Assembly: GCA_031419455.1 (NCBI GenBank)
Contig: JANOKS010000189.1
Coordinates: 1 to 5,879 of the forward strand
From: UBA7672 sp031419455
Lineage (GTDB): Bacteria; Pseudomonadota; Alphaproteobacteria; Caulobacterales; Hyphomonadaceae
DNA length: 5,879 nt
Direction of reading: 5' to 3'
Both the position numbers and the translations under genes were made by a program. Position 1 is the first letter of the stretch. Each line of letters opens with the position of its first letter. A model generated the notes under the pieces. That model was not told the origin of the DNA. It searched no databases and worked only from the letters and a program-made list of their open reading frames with translations. This document shows, in pieces, positions 5,694 through 5,879 of the stretch.

Positions 5694-5879
5694 GTGCGCC
5701 GTGAAAGGCGGCGCTTTCCAGTGGGTGCAAATCCCACCCGGCGAAATGCTCCAGCCGGAAGCAATCGGAGCAGTCATGGAGGTAACGAGCACGGGACGAC
5801 ACGCCCCCTAGAATGCGAATGCAGCGCGCTTGCGCCCGTTCGTCTCCCGCCAGGTCTCAGATCGTCCGAGGGCCATTCG
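5694..5879 (+). mobile_element. 5' part of a probable group II intron (domain I), continuing beyond the window
   Basis: The segment opens with GTGCG, the conserved 5' end of group II introns, and continues with dense stem-loops typical of domain I. GCGCC 5696-5700 pairs with GGCGC in the following 15 nt; GTGGG 5721-5725 pairs with CCCAC 5733-5737 around TGCAAAT; TGCTCC 5747-5752 pairs with GGAGCA 5767-5772. The GTGGGTGCAAATCCCACCC block resembles domain I of many bacterial introns known to me. No protein is encoded within these 186 nt; the intron-encoded reverse transcriptase/maturase, if present, would lie to the right. The call rests on pattern recognition of the 5' end only; another structured RNA is the main alternative. 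Confidence 0.55.

Noticed and set aside
5694..5758. tRNA gene suggested by GTGGGTGCAAATCCCAC, which looks like a T-arm
   Set aside because: The loop has TGC instead of TTC, and no acceptor stem, anticodon arm or CCA-proximal pairing can be built around it; it fits a group II intron domain I stem better.
5701..5760. Cobalamin riboswitch suggested by GGTGCAAATCCCACCCGGC
   Set aside because: The characteristic upstream and downstream boxes of the B12 element are absent and no transport or cobalamin gene follows within the window.

Overview
The window is GC-rich, with G/C-dominated third codon positions and ordinary Shine-Dalgarno starts. It reads as an alphaproteobacterial chromosome; this is inferred from composition and from the flavour of the MFS, M20 and TIR/TolB-like proteins, and the genus cannot be named.

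Layout, left to right: (1) a probable broken tail of an EamA/DMT-type exporter that runs into a dispersed repeat (1-144); (2) a secreted M20-family zinc peptidase on the minus strand (169-1578); (3) a divergent 348-nt intergenic region; (4) a 400-aa MFS permease on the plus strand (1927-3129); (5) a short convergent gap; (6) on the minus strand, a 105-aa protein made of a Sec signal peptide followed by an almost perfect eukaryotic-type ubiquitin ending exactly at Leu-Arg-Gly-Gly (3266-3583); (7) on the minus strand, a 556-aa protein with an N-terminal TIR domain, a TolB-like domain and a helical TPR-like C-terminus (3830-5500); (8) at the right edge, the probable 5' end of a group II intron on the plus strand (5694 to beyond the window).

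Two things stand out. The first is the exported ubiquitin. By hand alignment it matches human ubiquitin at 66 of 76 positions. The hydrophobic patch and the diglycine tail are intact, but the residue at the Lys48 position is Gln and the Met1 position is Asn. No E1, E2, E3 or deubiquitinase gene is visible beside it. The second is a previously unlabelled dispersed repeat of about 90-120 bp. It occurs five times, once in every intergenic gap, always in the same orientation. Its two conserved cores (TGGGCGA-like and CGACTCAGCC-like) are exactly 52 bp apart, start to start, in all five copies. One copy appears to truncate the exporter gene, two bracket the ubiquitin gene, and one is apparently interrupted by the group II intron.

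The genes do not form an obvious pathway. The ubiquitin and TIR genes are codirectional but separated by 246 nt containing a repeat copy, so a shared function is only a hypothesis. The region looks like an accessory or reshuffled segment in which repeats mark the gene boundaries.
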